A stretch of DNA of 42,958 nucleotides from Bacteroidales bacterium UBA1217 (lineage in GTDB: Bacteria > Bacteroidota > Bacteroidia > Bacteroidales > P3): assembly GCA_002309335.1 (NCBI GenBank), contig DBXH01000009.1:2923-45880 (forward strand), given 5' to 3'. The notes under the pieces were generated by a model. The model did not search any database. It saw nothing but the letters and a program-made list of their open reading frames with translations, and was not told the DNA's origin. Positions 6,276 through 16,066 of the stretch are shown one piece after another. Numbering within the stretch: the stretch's first letter is position 1; every line of letters begins with the position of its first letter. A program made the translations under genes and the position numbers.

Positions 6276-9200
6276 ATGAAAAAAACATTATCATTTTTAG
6301 TTTTTGCGCTGCTGGGAGCTTTCGCGACGAGCGCGTGGGGGCAGGCCTACGACTTCACGGCTACTGCGCCGAGCGGACAGACGCTGTACTACAAGATTGT
6401 AAACGGTGAGGCACATGTGGTGCGGCCCGGAGCAGGTAGCATCTACAACAACTATATCACCGGGAGCCTGACAATACCTTCGACCGTCAGCAATGGCAAT
6501 ACAACATACGCTGTTACTGCATTGGATACTACAAACTCATCTGGTACATTTTATAAATGCACTGGCCTGACCTCCGTCACAATCCCCAACAGTGTCACCT
6601 CGATATGCAAAAATGCTTTCTCTAACTGCAGCGGCCTGACCTCCATCACCATACCCAACAGTGTCACCTCGATAGGCTATTATGCTTTTAACAGCTGCAG
6701 CAACCTAACCTCTGTCAATTATATCGGCACCATCGCCCAATGGTGCAATATTGCATTCAGTGATCCGGGCAGCAATCCTACTTACTACACCCACTCGCTG
6801 AACATCAACGGCAGTCCTGTGACCGATTTGATCATACCTGACAGTGTTACCTCGATAGGCAATTATGCTTTCTATAATTGCAGCAGTCTGACCTCCGTCA
6901 CCATCCCCAACAGCGTCACCTCGATAGGCGATTACGCTTTTAACGGTTGCAGCGGTCTGACATCCGTCACCATCCCCAACAGTGTCACCTCGATAGGCGA
7001 TTATGCTTTCAATTACTGCACTGGTCTGACTTCCGTCTCCATCCCCAACAGCGTCACTTCAATAAGCGCTTATGCTTTCTTTTGCTGCTTCGGTCTGACC
7101 TCCGTCACCATCCCCAACAGCGTCAACTCGATAGGCTATTATGCTTTTAACGGCTGCAGCAGCCTAACCTCTGTCAATTATATCGGCACCATCGCCCAAT
7201 GGTGCAATATTGCATTCAGTGATCTGAGCAGCAATCCTATACGCTACGCCCACTCGCTGAACATCAACGGCAGTCCTGTGACCGATTTGATCATACCCGA
7301 CAGTGTCACCTCGATAGGCAATTATGCTTTTGACGGTTGCAGCAGTCTAACTTCCGTCACCATCCCCAACAGTGTCACCTCGATAGGAAATTATGCTTTT
7401 GAAGGCTGCAGCGGTCTAACCTCCATCACCATCGGTAGCGGAGTCACCTCAATAGGAAATTTTGCTTTCAAAAACTGCAGCAGTCTAACTTCCGTCACCA
7501 TCCCCAACAGTGTCACCTCAATAGGCCATTATGCTTTCTATAACTGCAGCAGTATGACCTCCATCACTATCGGTAACGGCGTCATTTCGATTGGCGATTA
7601 TGCTTTTGACGGCTGCAGCAGCCTAACCTATTTCAATTATATCGGCACAATCGCCCAATGGTGCAATATTGCCTTCAGTCAATCGTATAGTAATCCTATT
7701 TACTACACCCACTCGCTGAGCATCAACGGCAGTCCTGTGACCAATTTGATCATCCCCGACGGTGTCACCTCGATAGGCAATTATGCTTTCTATAACTGCA
7801 GCAGTCTGACCTCTGTCACCATCCCCAACAGCGTCACCTTTATAGGGTATGCTGCTTTCTATCACTGCAGCGGACTGACCTCCGCCACCATCGGTAACGG
7901 CGTCACCTCGATAGGAAATTATGCTTTTGATAGCTGCAGCAGTATGACCTCCATCACCATCGGTAGCGGCGTCACCTCGATAGGCAATTATGCTTTCTAT
8001 CACTGCAGCGGACTGACCTCCGTAACCATCCCCGACAGTGTCACCTCGATAGGCAATTATGCTTTCAATGACTGTAGCAGTCTGACCTCAATCACCATTC
8101 CCAACAGCGTCACCACTTTAGGCTCATATTCTTTCGAAAACTGCAGTAGTCTGACCTCCGCCACCATCGGTAACGGTGTCACCTTCATAAGCTCTTTTGC
8201 TTTCACGCACTGTAGCAGTCTGACTTCCGTCACCTTCGGTAGCGGCGTCACCTCGATAAACTTTTCTGCATTCTCTGGCTGCTTAAGTCTGACTTCCGTC
8301 ACTATCCCCAACAGCGTCACCTCGATATCCGATTTTGCTTTCTATTGCTGCAGAAGCCTGACCTCCGTCACCATCCCCAACAGCGTCACCTCGATAGGCG
8401 ATAATGCTTTCTCTAACTGCAGCGGAACAACCTTCGTCACCATCGGTAGCAGCGTCTCCTCGATAGGATATGATGCTTTCGCAGAGTGCTACAACTTAGA
8501 TACAGTGTATATGATGCCCACCATACCGCCCACACTTGAAGGCACCTTTGTCTTTAGTGGAAATGCATCGGGCAGGGTGTTTATATTAAACGGCTGTTCC
8601 TATAACCACTATTATTATACCCTTCCCAGTAACCCCTGGTACAGTTACCGCGACAAACTCCGCCACCCATTTTACGACATCAATGTCAACGTAATGTCAT
8701 CCGACTCGAACTACGGCACTGCCACAGTGATCCTGGGACCGGGCGATCGAGTGGTGCGCTGCGACTCCACAGTTGTTGTCGAAGCCACAGCCAATACAGG
8801 CTGTCACTTCGATCACTGGAGTTCGAACAGCACCAACAATCCTGACACCGTCACCCTCACGGGCGACAGCACCATCACGGCCTACTTCGCCCTCGACAGC
8901 TATAACCTCACTATCAACGTGAACGACGACTCGCTCGGCTCGGTGGCTACGCCGCAGGGCACCAGCGCCCTCTATCAAGACACGCTGATGGTGGTGGCAA
9001 CTCCCATTGCCCATCACCACGTGGTCGATTGGGAGGGACAGGGCATTGTGGCCATCTCGATCCACAAGGACACTGTCTGGGTTAAGATGGACAGCAACCT
9101 CACCGTGACCTGCAATTTCGCCATCGACACCCACACCGTGGAGGTGCAAGAGAACGACATAACCCGCGGTATGGTGCAGGCAAACGGCACACAGTTCGCC

Positions 9201-9797
9201 TATGGCACCCTTTGCACGTTGACTGCAACGGCCTATACGGGCTACACCTTCACAAACTGGAGCAACGGTCTGACTACAAACCCCTACACCTTTGCCGTAC
9301 TGGAGGATGTAAGTCTAACTGCTGTCTTCCTGGCTCCCGGCGAGCACGCATACACGGTGACAGTCAATGCCAATGACACCACGATGGGCAGCGTCAGTGG
9401 AGGCGGCACCTATGAGGAAGGAAGAGTCATCACCCTCGAGGCTACACCAAACGCCGGCTACCACTTCGTGCACTGGAACGACGACGTCACCGAAGCCACC
9501 CGCAACGTGACCGTCAAAGCCGACATAATCTTCACCGCCTACTTCGAGAGCGACAGTACCGAGGGCATCGAGGATGTTTGCAGCGAGATGAAAGATGTAA
9601 AAGTATATGCAAAGAACAGCCGCATCGTGGTGGTGGGTGCCACCGACGAAGTACGCATCTACGACATTACGGGCCGCAATATCGCCACATCAAAAGTTGT
9701 CGCAGGCACAGATGCCTGCATACCGGTGTACAACACTGGTGTCTACCTGGTTAAGGTGGGTAACCTTCCCACCAGGAAGGTGGTGGTGATAAGGTAG
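6276..9797 (+). CDS. BspA-like leucine-rich-repeat surface protein with type IX sorting domain
   Basis: The 1173-residue secreted protein starts at the ATG giving a clean signal peptide (MKKTLSFLVFALLG to AWGQ); the frame is open 35 codons further up but that start would bury the signal. About 23 copies of a 23-residue LRR_5 repeat (LTSVTIPNSVTSIG plus AFxxC) fill roughly residues 80-760. Three insert modules containing IGTIAQWCNIAF are spaced exactly 459 bases apart (6717, 7176, 7635). Four InlB-B-type repeats follow (about 790-1090; GxxFxxW pattern such as HFDHWSSN and HFVHWNDD), then a sorting domain (VRIYDITGRN, ending KVVVIR). BspA-like proteins mediate adhesion in other Bacteroidales. 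It is a probable PorU/PorV client; its ligand is unknown. Confidence 0.9.
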   Translation: MKKTLSFLVFALLGAFATSAWGQAYDFTATAPSGQTLYYKIVNGEAHVVRPGAGSIYNNYITGSLTIPSTVSNGNTTYAVTALDTTNSSGTFYKCTGLTSVTIPNSVTSICKNAFSNCSGLTSITIPNSVTSIGYYAFNSCSNLTSVNYIGTIAQWCNIAFSDPGSNPTYYTHSLNINGSPVTDLIIPDSVTSIGNYAFYNCSSLTSVTIPNSVTSIGDYAFNGCSGLTSVTIPNSVTSIGDYAFNYCTGLTSVSIPNSVTSISAYAFFCCFGLTSVTIPNSVNSIGYYAFNGCSSLTSVNYIGTIAQWCNIAFSDLSSNPIRYAHSLNINGSPVTDLIIPDSVTSIGNYAFDGCSSLTSVTIPNSVTSIGNYAFEGCSGLTSITIGSGVTSIGNFAFKNCSSLTSVTIPNSVTSIGHYAFYNCSSMTSITIGNGVISIGDYAFDGCSSLTYFNYIGTIAQWCNIAFSQSYSNPIYYTHSLSINGSPVTNLIIPDGVTSIGNYAFYNCSSLTSVTIPNSVTFIGYAAFYHCSGLTSATIGNGVTSIGNYAFDSCSSMTSITIGSGVTSIGNYAFYHCSGLTSVTIPDSVTSIGNYAFNDCSSLTSITIPNSVTTLGSYSFENCSSLTSATIGNGVTFISSFAFTHCSSLTSVTFGSGVTSINFSAFSGCLSLTSVTIPNSVTSISDFAFYCCRSLTSVTIPNSVTSIGDNAFSNCSGTTFVTIGSSVSSIGYDAFAECYNLDTVYMMPTIPPTLEGTFVFSGNASGRVFILNGCSYNHYYYTLPSNPWYSYRDKLRHPFYDINVNVMSSDSNYGTATVILGPGDRVVRCDSTVVVEATANTGCHFDHWSSNSTNNPDTVTLTGDSTITAYFALDSYNLTINVNDDSLGSVATPQGTSALYQDTLMVVATPIAHHHVVDWEGQGIVAISIHKDTVWVKMDSNLTVTCNFAIDTHTVEVQENDITRGMVQANGTQFAYGTLCTLTATAYTGYTFTNWSNGLTTNPYTFAVLEDVSLTAVFLAPGEHAYTVTVNANDTTMGSVSGGGTYEEGRVITLEATPNAGYHFVHWNDDVTEATRNVTVKADIIFTAYFESDSTEGIEDVCSEMKDVKVYAKNSRIVVVGATDEVRIYDITGRNIATSKVVAGTDACIPVYNTGVYLVKVGNLPTRKVVVIR
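6717..8093 (+). repeat. Higher-order 459-base tandem repeat (3 units) within the LRR gene
   Basis: Units start at 6717, 7176 and 7635. Each has one WCNIAF insert module followed by leucine-rich repeats of 69 bases, five such repeats between successive modules. Identical spacing of 459 bases (153 codons) indicates duplication of a whole block and not only of single 23-residue repeats. After 8093 the pattern reverts to simple 69-base repeats. Confidence 0.8.
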
Positions 9798-9830
9798 AAA
9801 ATAATAGTTACCGTCTTACATTACATTGAT

Positions 9831-10220
9831 ATGTTAGAAATTGGAATAAAAGGGCATCTGGAACAGATGGTTACAGACGAGGTCTGCGCCGACCGCATCG
9901 GCAGCGGACTTGTAAAGGTGTTTGCAACACCGATGATGATTGCATTGATTGAACAGACCTGCAACGAGAGCGTTGTTCCGCTGTTGGAGGCTGGACAAGG
10001 TACCGTTGGGACGCAGGTCAATGTGAGCCACTGCGCAGCAACGCCTGTGGGAATGCGCGTTTGGTGCGACAGTGAGCTGGTAGAGGTCGACAGCAGAAGG
10101 CTGGTATTCAACGTAAAAGCCTACGACGAGTGCGGACTTATCGGCGAGGGACGTCACGAACGTTTCATAATAGACAGCGCCAAATTCCAAGAAAAAATCA
10201 ACGCAAAGAAAGCACAATGA
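9831..10220 (+). CDS. Hotdog-fold thioesterase, fluoroacetyl-CoA thioesterase (FlK)-like
   Basis: The 129-residue protein has FATPMMIALIEQT, then GTVGTQVNVSHCAATPVG. Thr33, Glu41 and His67 have the same mutual spacing (8 and 26) as the catalytic Thr42, Glu50 and His76 of FlK, so the catalytic set appears complete. The broader family hydrolyses short acyl-CoA esters; fluoroacetyl-CoA itself is unlikely to be the natural substrate here. The protein is cytosolic, with no signal peptide. The stop overlaps the ATG of the nuclease lipoprotein (ATGA), so the two genes are co-translated even though the products act in different compartments. Confidence 0.82.
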   Translation: MLEIGIKGHLEQMVTDEVCADRIGSGLVKVFATPMMIALIEQTCNESVVPLLEAGQGTVGTQVNVSHCAATPVGMRVWCDSELVEVDSRRLVFNVKAYDECGLIGEGRHERFIIDSAKFQEKINAKKAQ

Positions 10221-11014
10221 GAACATTACGCCATTTCCTACTGCTGCTGGCGCTGCTGCTGATAGTTCCAGCTTGCCGACAGGCCAATTCGCAAACTACA
10301 ATAGTACAGGCCATCGACGACCCGCAGCAATGGACTCGCGACCTGCCGCTACCGGCACCTCTCAACGACCGCGCGGAACAGATACTGACCCGCAAAGCCT
10401 ATGTGGTATCGTACAACAAGGATTCGAAACAGCCCAACTGGGTGGCGTGGAAACTCACCGCAGCTCACACCGACGGACCGGTAGCGAGACCGATGACCGC
10501 CTGGCACGATGACAAGGAGGTCCCGCAGCCGAGAGCCTACTATCAGGACTATCGCGGAACTGACTGGGACCGAGGACATATGTGTCCGGCGGGCGACAAC
10601 AAATGGGACAGTGTGGCGATGTATGAGAGTTTCCTGATGACCAACGCCTGTCCGCAGAACAAAACCCTCAACAGCGGCATCTGGAACCAGATAGAAATGG
10701 ACTGCCGCCAATGGGCTCGCAAATACGGCGAGATTTACATCGTATGCGGACCGATATTCCTTAATCAGGAACACGATTCGATAGGCCAGCATTGCATTCC
10801 AGTGCCCGATGCGTTTTTCAAAGTTATCGCCGACCTCAACCCCGAGCACCCGAAAGGTATCGGCTACATTTGCCGCAACAATGAAGGTAGACAGAAACGC
10901 GACGCCTATACCAACACTATCAGCGAAGTGGAACGAATTACAGGTTTCACCTTCTTCCCCAACCTGCCCGAAACGATCCGCACTACTGTCAAAGAGAGCA
11001 TCGGAAAGTTTTAG
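10217..11014 (+). CDS. DNA/RNA non-specific endonuclease, probable lipoprotein
   Basis: The 265-residue protein starts at the ATG inside the thioesterase stop codon, which gives a signal sequence with a lipobox-like VPAC (Cys about residue 18). The catalytic block is DWDRGHMCPAGDN, with the DRGH motif whose His is the general base, and NQIEMDCRQWA follows with the Asn/Glu metal-site segment of the beta-beta-alpha-metal nuclease (NUC1/EndA) family. Length fits the family. It probably degrades extracellular or periplasmic nucleic acids for nutrition. It ends 15 bases from the end of a convergent gene, with no visible terminator. Confidence 0.88.
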   Translation: MRTLRHFLLLLALLLIVPACRQANSQTTIVQAIDDPQQWTRDLPLPAPLNDRAEQILTRKAYVVSYNKDSKQPNWVAWKLTAAHTDGPVARPMTAWHDDKEVPQPRAYYQDYRGTDWDRGHMCPAGDNKWDSVAMYESFLMTNACPQNKTLNSGIWNQIEMDCRQWARKYGEIYIVCGPIFLNQEHDSIGQHCIPVPDAFFKVIADLNPEHPKGIGYICRNNEGRQKRDAYTNTISEVERITGFTFFPNLPETIRTTVKESIGKF

Positions 11015-11029
11015 AGGGGTAATCACGCA

Positions 11030-13189
11030 TTAATTATATGCGTGGATTCCTCCAAGTATGAAATTGACACCGAAATAGGTGACAATAACGCTAAAGAAAG
11101 CAAGTACACAATAGAGATGAAACCTTGCTGGGCGGCTATCGTCGACAAAATGCGTCAAAGGGTAAATATATAGTATCAATGTTATAAGGGCCCACACTTC
11201 TTTTGGGTCCCACGCCCAATAGCGTCCCCACGAGATGTTGGCCCACAATGCGCCAATCACAATACCGACGGCCAGCAGTGCAACCGCGGGATAAAGCATC
11301 AGAAGACCTACATGCTTCATCTCGACCGCACGGCTACGAACGAACAGAGCCGCCACTCCGTTAAGCATCACAAAGAAAAACAGCGCATACGACATCATTA
11401 TCACCGTTACGTGGAGTGTGAGCAGCGGCGAACTGAGAACCGGCATCAAATGTGTAACGGGCGGATTGCTGCCACTCATCATCGCAACCAGCAGACAGAA
11501 GCCCATTGCTAGCAGTCCTATAGACGGCGACATCTGATAACGGCGCGATGTTGCAACTGTTATCAATCCGGCTACAATAGCCATCAGATTCATACTGTCG
11601 AATCCTCCAGCCATAGGAATATGGCCTCCCGCAATCCAACGCAACGTGAATATCAACAACAGAAACAGCGTAATACACAAAACAATAACCATCGGAATCC
11701 AGTCAACACCTTTCTTATGCTTTGAAGTGCGGAACAAAGCAACAGCAAAGAACACCAGTCCTAAAGCAACAGTAAGCATAGCCAGCCATTTGCCCGTAGT
11801 CAGATGGTTATAAAGACGTTCTGCATTGTACTGTGTATTGGACGGCAGCGCAACGGAGGCGTTCTTGCGCTGATATTGTGCCGTTTTATCAAAGACCCGC
11901 TCCAATTCGGCATAATCACCCTTGACAACAAGTTCCTGACAGTAGCTAAGTTGCTTGCGAATAAAAAAGTATTCATCGTCAGGCGTATATAGCGGCAAAT
12001 CATCGTTTTGAGCAAACCAGCTCACACCACCCATACTGTCCGCAACAGGAAACATCTTGACAAACTTGCCACCTACAAGCATTTGCACCAGATTGAACTT
12101 CTCACTTGCAGCACGCATAGTCTTCGACTTCTGCATACCACCCACCGGCATTGCCGACATAGCTCCCATTCCTTTAGGAGAGCCAAATGCATCCTGATGA
12201 GCCAGAAGGCCGTTATACGATACTTTTCCGCCTTTAATACCCAGCAACAGGCGTACATCGTCACCTTTAACCTTGATCATCGGCTCGTCGGCCCATTCGC
12301 TGAAATAGAACATCCAGCCGCTGAACACCTGTTCCGGAGTAAGTCCCTCATAACGTGCACTACCGCAGAGTTTTGTCGTAAAATCTTTGGCCATAGTCTG
12401 CAGCGGACAAATGCGTCCTTTGTAAAGCACATACATCTGCCCCATCTTGTCAGCTGTAGCCTTCGGCAGAGTATGCGGAGCAGCGACTGCCTGATTAGCT
12501 CCCGTCAGCATCAACAAGAGAACGACCGACGCGCCCTTCGCCAATCGGCGGAAATTCGAGTTTCGCGACGCAAACAGCAGCACAATTCCGGCAGCCATAA
12601 GCAGATAACCTAAATATGTGAACGCAATTCCCCAAGGATCATACGCCACACTGAGCACCGAATTGCCCTCATCGTCATAGTCCTCCTGATAAAAACGATA
12701 GCCACTATGTTTATATATACTATTCATCGATATTTCCGCACTCTCACCATCGACTAGAATGTAACTCACGAAATCCATTGGTGTTTTAGTGCCTGGATAC
12801 GGCACAATCTCGAATCGCTCGAGAGTTATAGAGAACGGGATATCAATTGTTTGTCCGTCCTCAGCGGTATAAGAACCAATATGGACTGAAGGCTGCAGTT
12901 TGACACTACCGAAACGACCTGTTGCAGATGTCAGCAGTCCGCCTATAAGGACAAATACCACCGAACTGTAAAGCAACAGTTTATAAGGCTTATGCCACAT
13001 ACGTTCCTTTACAATCGACCAAACCACAAAGACTCCGACCACAGCCAAAAGCAGATAGAACCACAACGCTCCATAGATGTGAGCTGCAGCCCAGTCGTGT
13101 CCTTTAAACTTCTCAACAATGGTGCCGGCAGCCAAAACTGCGACAACCGGCACCATAAGTAATAAATGTATGTTGAATTTCTTTCCCAT
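11030..13189 (-). CDS. ccsA: Cytochrome c assembly protein CcsBA (ResB-CcsA fusion)
   Basis: The 719-residue membrane protein starts at the ATG giving MGKKFNIHLL; the upstream in-frame ATG lies inside a terminator hairpin and is rejected. The N-terminal third is ResB-like (membrane segments near residues 8-25, 42-60 and 70-88, a periplasmic beta-rich stretch, another segment near 195-212). A Bacteroidales-type extracytoplasmic insert follows (about 235-455), then the CcsA half with the haem-handling WWD motif WGRYWAWDPKE (about 654-664) and a terminal GGIHAY His. In system II cytochrome c biogenesis this fusion exports haem and attaches it to CXXCH motifs. The next gene upstream encodes a di-haem CXXCH protein, a plausible client. 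Confidence 0.9.
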   Translation of the reverse strand: MGKKFNIHLLLMVPVVAVLAAGTIVEKFKGHDWAAAHIYGALWFYLLLAVVGVFVVWSIVKERMWHKPYKLLLYSSVVFVLIGGLLTSATGRFGSVKLQPSVHIGSYTAEDGQTIDIPFSITLERFEIVPYPGTKTPMDFVSYILVDGESAEISMNSIYKHSGYRFYQEDYDDEGNSVLSVAYDPWGIAFTYLGYLLMAAGIVLLFASRNSNFRRLAKGASVVLLLMLTGANQAVAAPHTLPKATADKMGQMYVLYKGRICPLQTMAKDFTTKLCGSARYEGLTPEQVFSGWMFYFSEWADEPMIKVKGDDVRLLLGIKGGKVSYNGLLAHQDAFGSPKGMGAMSAMPVGGMQKSKTMRAASEKFNLVQMLVGGKFVKMFPVADSMGGVSWFAQNDDLPLYTPDDEYFFIRKQLSYCQELVVKGDYAELERVFDKTAQYQRKNASVALPSNTQYNAERLYNHLTTGKWLAMLTVALGLVFFAVALFRTSKHKKGVDWIPMVIVLCITLFLLLIFTLRWIAGGHIPMAGGFDSMNLMAIVAGLITVATSRRYQMSPSIGLLAMGFCLLVAMMSGSNPPVTHLMPVLSSPLLTLHVTVIMMSYALFFFVMLNGVAALFVRSRAVEMKHVGLLMLYPAVALLAVGIVIGALWANISWGRYWAWDPKEVWALITLILYIYPLTHFVDDSRPARFHLYCVLAFFSVIVTYFGVNFILGGIHAYN

Positions 13190-13196
13190 TCTCAAA

Positions 13197-13236
13197 AATA
13201 AAAAAAGGATGAAAGGCCACATAGCCTCTCATCCTT
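13197..13236 (-). terminator. Rho-independent terminator between the di-haem gene and ccsBA
   Basis: The minus strand forms a 13-base-pair stem (one G-T pair) with a 6-base loop, followed by a T-rich run. It separates the di-haem oxidoreductase gene from ccsBA, so ccsBA depends on readthrough or its own promoter. Confidence 0.8.
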
Positions 13237-13251
13237 CATAATTGTTTAACT

Positions 13252-14841
13252 TTATATTGCATCAATAAATTTCACAACAGCGTCGCGGTCGGCCTTGCTG
13301 AGTTTGCGGAACTTTTCAACAGTCCAACGTGCATCGCTCTGCGGTGCACCGTGCCACATAATTGCTTCAATCACGTTGCGTGCACGCGCATCGTGCAGGC
13401 GGTCGGCGTGTCCACTGCATAACGGAGCCAGTCCGCGTCCCCACAACGGAGTTGTACGACACCAGCCGGTGCGTATGTCATTGACCATATAGAGGCGGTG
13501 CTGGACGAAGTCGCTGTAGGGCCATATTTTCTGATGTGGATAACGTGGCAGACGTGAATCGGCAGTCTGGAAGAAGCCTGTGGGATCGGTAAACTCGTCG
13601 TTACCCGTAGTCCAACTTGGACGGTGGCAGGTGGCGCAACCCATATCGCGGAACAGCTGACGACCACGTTGTACATCAGGATCGCTCAGATTACGTGCAG
13701 CAGGAACAGCAAGTCCACGGTGCCAAACCATAAAGTTCACATAGTCCTTGTCGCTCATCTCGGCGGGTAAGGTGTCGCATAGCAGATAGTTGCGGATATC
13801 GGTTGCGGGGTCGCCTGTCTTGTTCCACTGGGGGAAATAGGTATAGAAATTGGCCTGCACATCAGGGTCGTTGGCCGATGCATCGGCGTATATGCTCGGT
13901 GTCAGACTTAAATAATGGCTGCGTTTGTTACTGCGAGTCACATTGGTGATATTCCAGATTGCGTTGCTGCCCGGTGCATCCTGCAGAGGTCCACGGGTAA
14001 GTGCATAAGTAAAGCGCTTGGGATGATTAGTGTTGCCATAGTAGGCCGTCGGAGCCCAGTCGTTACCAGCCCAGAAAGATGGATTAAGGTTGGCCCCTGC
14101 ATCATATTCCTTCTGATACTGAGCCTTTAACGAATCGTCGGGAATTGCGTCGATAAGACCGGTACCATAGATGCCGATAGTGGTCTCCAAGCGGAAAGCC
14201 AACTGACCGTAGGGTGTAACCAACGGAGCATAGAAAGCGTCTTGAGGAATATATACCTCAGGATAAATCAGGCTATAGCTCTCACCATCCTCGAATTTAT
14301 TGCCCCATTCGTCGGTGTAATTGAGCCACGATATCTGAATTTTCTCCTCATCGATAGGAGCTTTGAAAGGCGGAACAGCCTTTGTCTGCGGCATACCCGC
14401 GACAGAAGGCTCATAGCCATTGGTGGCGCTGTTGTAGACCACAAGCAGATAACCGTTGGCCCAATCGTCAGCACGATAACGCTCCATACGGCGACCGTGA
14501 CCATAACCAGGGTGACATCCCTCGCACGACGAACGCACATAGACAGGTCCCAAGCCGTTGAATGGCGGATTATTCTGCGTGACAGTATGCTCAAAGAACA
14601 TTTCACCATACTTGAACGCTGTGGCCATACCTGCTCGTTCGGTAGCTGGTGTCGGATCCTCGTAGGCTGAAGCCGACTGATTGAACGTTGTTCCCAGTTC
14701 ACCGCCGGCAAGAGTTTCCTCTGCCACCCACGCAGGCTGGTCAGAGTCGACAGGTGTAGGTTCAACGGGGTCTTCTTTGCAGGAAGTGATGCTCACCAGA
14801 AGCATCAGCACCCCTAATAATAATGGAATATGTCTATTCAT
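13252..14841 (-). CDS. Di-haem c-type oxidoreductase lipoprotein (DHOR family)
   Basis: The 529-residue protein has a lipoprotein signal (SITSC, Cys21) and two c-type haem sites, CEGCH at 106-110 and CATCH at 402-406. The segments RSSCEGCHPGYGHGRR, TGLIDAIPD and WGRGLAPL are typical of the di-haem oxidoreductase family often labelled thiol oxidoreductase. Members sit beside imelysin genes in iron-uptake loci, and an imelysin gene is 33 bases upstream here. It is expected in the periplasm, anchored to a membrane. The substrate is unproven; ferrous iron oxidation or electron transfer linked to iron uptake is inferred from context only. Confidence 0.87.
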   Translation of the reverse strand: MNRHIPLLLGVLMLLVSITSCKEDPVEPTPVDSDQPAWVAEETLAGGELGTTFNQSASAYEDPTPATERAGMATAFKYGEMFFEHTVTQNNPPFNGLGPVYVRSSCEGCHPGYGHGRRMERYRADDWANGYLLVVYNSATNGYEPSVAGMPQTKAVPPFKAPIDEEKIQISWLNYTDEWGNKFEDGESYSLIYPEVYIPQDAFYAPLVTPYGQLAFRLETTIGIYGTGLIDAIPDDSLKAQYQKEYDAGANLNPSFWAGNDWAPTAYYGNTNHPKRFTYALTRGPLQDAPGSNAIWNITNVTRSNKRSHYLSLTPSIYADASANDPDVQANFYTYFPQWNKTGDPATDIRNYLLCDTLPAEMSDKDYVNFMVWHRGLAVPAARNLSDPDVQRGRQLFRDMGCATCHRPSWTTGNDEFTDPTGFFQTADSRLPRYPHQKIWPYSDFVQHRLYMVNDIRTGWCRTTPLWGRGLAPLCSGHADRLHDARARNVIEAIMWHGAPQSDARWTVEKFRKLSKADRDAVVKFIDAI

Positions 14842-14874
14842 AAGAAAAGTATTTAAAGGTTTTTATTATATTGA

Positions 14875-16044
14875 TTAATTCTTTCTTATGGCATCAATCA
14901 CCTCGTCAAGTGCCTCGCTCAATTCAGCACAAGCCTCAACAGCTTCACCGTTGGCGGCATCTGCATAATGTAATGCAAAAGGTGCAGGCATTGCTTGAAT
15001 TTTAGCCAAAGCGTTATCAATCTTCGTCATAACCTTTGCATCAAGGTCAGCGTCAATAGAAGCCACATAGTTGTGCAGCGACTTGCTGTTGTCGCGCTGG
15101 CCTTCAATACCACCCATCCACACATTCTGAATGCTTCGGATATTGTTGGCAAAGTCAGTTATTGACATATAGCTGTAGGGCGACTCAATGTAAGTTACAT
15201 CCTCTCCGTGCCAAGCGGCATAAATTTTGGAACTTCCTACTTCGTCGGCGATATCGACACAACCCTGTACAATGGCAGTCATTGCAGCGATGCGGCTGGC
15301 GTATGTACTGCCGGCTTTTCCTGCGTTCTTCATATTCCATCCATAGCTGTTTCCACTACCAGCCACATCATAGGCCATCTCCAAATCGTCGAGCTTATCG
15401 ATATGGCTTTGGGGAGCGTTATCGCCCAGCCAGCCAACCTCAAGTTGATAGCAACGGTTGCGAAGGTCGCCGGCCACAGCCACAACATATATCCACTCGT
15501 CAGCGGTGATGCTGGCCACTTGTTTGGGCTGACCATTGGCAAAGAGGATATACTCAATACCATGAAAACCAAGCAGAGCATTACCCAGACGTTCTCCTGC
15601 CACTACATCACCATCCTCACCATCGAGATCCGCAATCATTGCAGGACTATTCATCAGCGTATTGAAAGCACTCTCATCCAAAGGCCACGAGTCGATGTGC
15701 GGGTCAATACCAAAATCGCCAGCGGCTCCAAAGAGGAATGCCTCGCTCTTCTCCCACCAAGCTCTAGCCTCGAGGAATGTCTCGCAAGCTGCTTGAAGAC
15801 CGTTCTGTGTTGGATTGTTTTTTAAGGCAGCCAACTGTTCGGCCAGACTCTCAGCAGCCTGAGCCAAACCCGAATAGGTTGGAGCGACAGTGTGGTCGAC
15901 AAACTGGGCTGCAATAGCGGCAGCGTTCTCATCGTTATCAGCATTGTTTACCGGCTTCTCATCTTCCTTGCAGGAAGTGAAAGACATCGTTGCAACGGCA
16001 AAAGCCGTCAGCATAGCAAGTTTAAAATAGTTTCTTTTCATCAT
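14875..16044 (-). CDS. Imelysin-family lipoprotein (M75-like)
   Basis: The 389-residue protein has a lipobox SFTSC (Cys25), then an all-helical imelysin domain. The conserved GxHxxE motif is intact (GFHGIE, residues 159-164), and WEKSEAFLFG and a second-half helix rich in Asp/Asn match the family. Imelysins such as IrpA are iron-regulated periplasmic or outer-membrane proteins associated with iron acquisition and are not active peptidases in the cases studied. The start could be either of two adjacent ATGs. It lies 22 bases downstream of a porin-like gene and upstream of the di-haem protein, so all three are likely one operon. Confidence 0.9.
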   Translation of the reverse strand: MMKRNYFKLAMLTAFAVATMSFTSCKEDEKPVNNADNDENAAAIAAQFVDHTVAPTYSGLAQAAESLAEQLAALKNNPTQNGLQAACETFLEARAWWEKSEAFLFGAAGDFGIDPHIDSWPLDESAFNTLMNSPAMIADLDGEDGDVVAGERLGNALLGFHGIEYILFANGQPKQVASITADEWIYVVAVAGDLRNRCYQLEVGWLGDNAPQSHIDKLDDLEMAYDVAGSGNSYGWNMKNAGKAGSTYASRIAAMTAIVQGCVDIADEVGSSKIYAAWHGEDVTYIESPYSYMSITDFANNIRSIQNVWMGGIEGQRDNSKSLHNYVASIDADLDAKVMTKIDNALAKIQAMPAPFALHYADAANGEAVEACAELSEALDEVIDAIRKN

Positions 16045-16066
16045 TATGCAGTTTTTTGTTTATTGT

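Noticed and set aside
7623..8003. Open frames on both strands in the repeat part of the LRR gene, with a regular period
   Set aside because: The 69-base period is the coding period of the 23-residue repeat. The antisense frames are shadows, and there are no unique spacers, so it is not a CRISPR array.
12008..12613. 201-codon open frame on the plus strand
   Set aside because: It is antisense to ccsBA and has no recognisable features.
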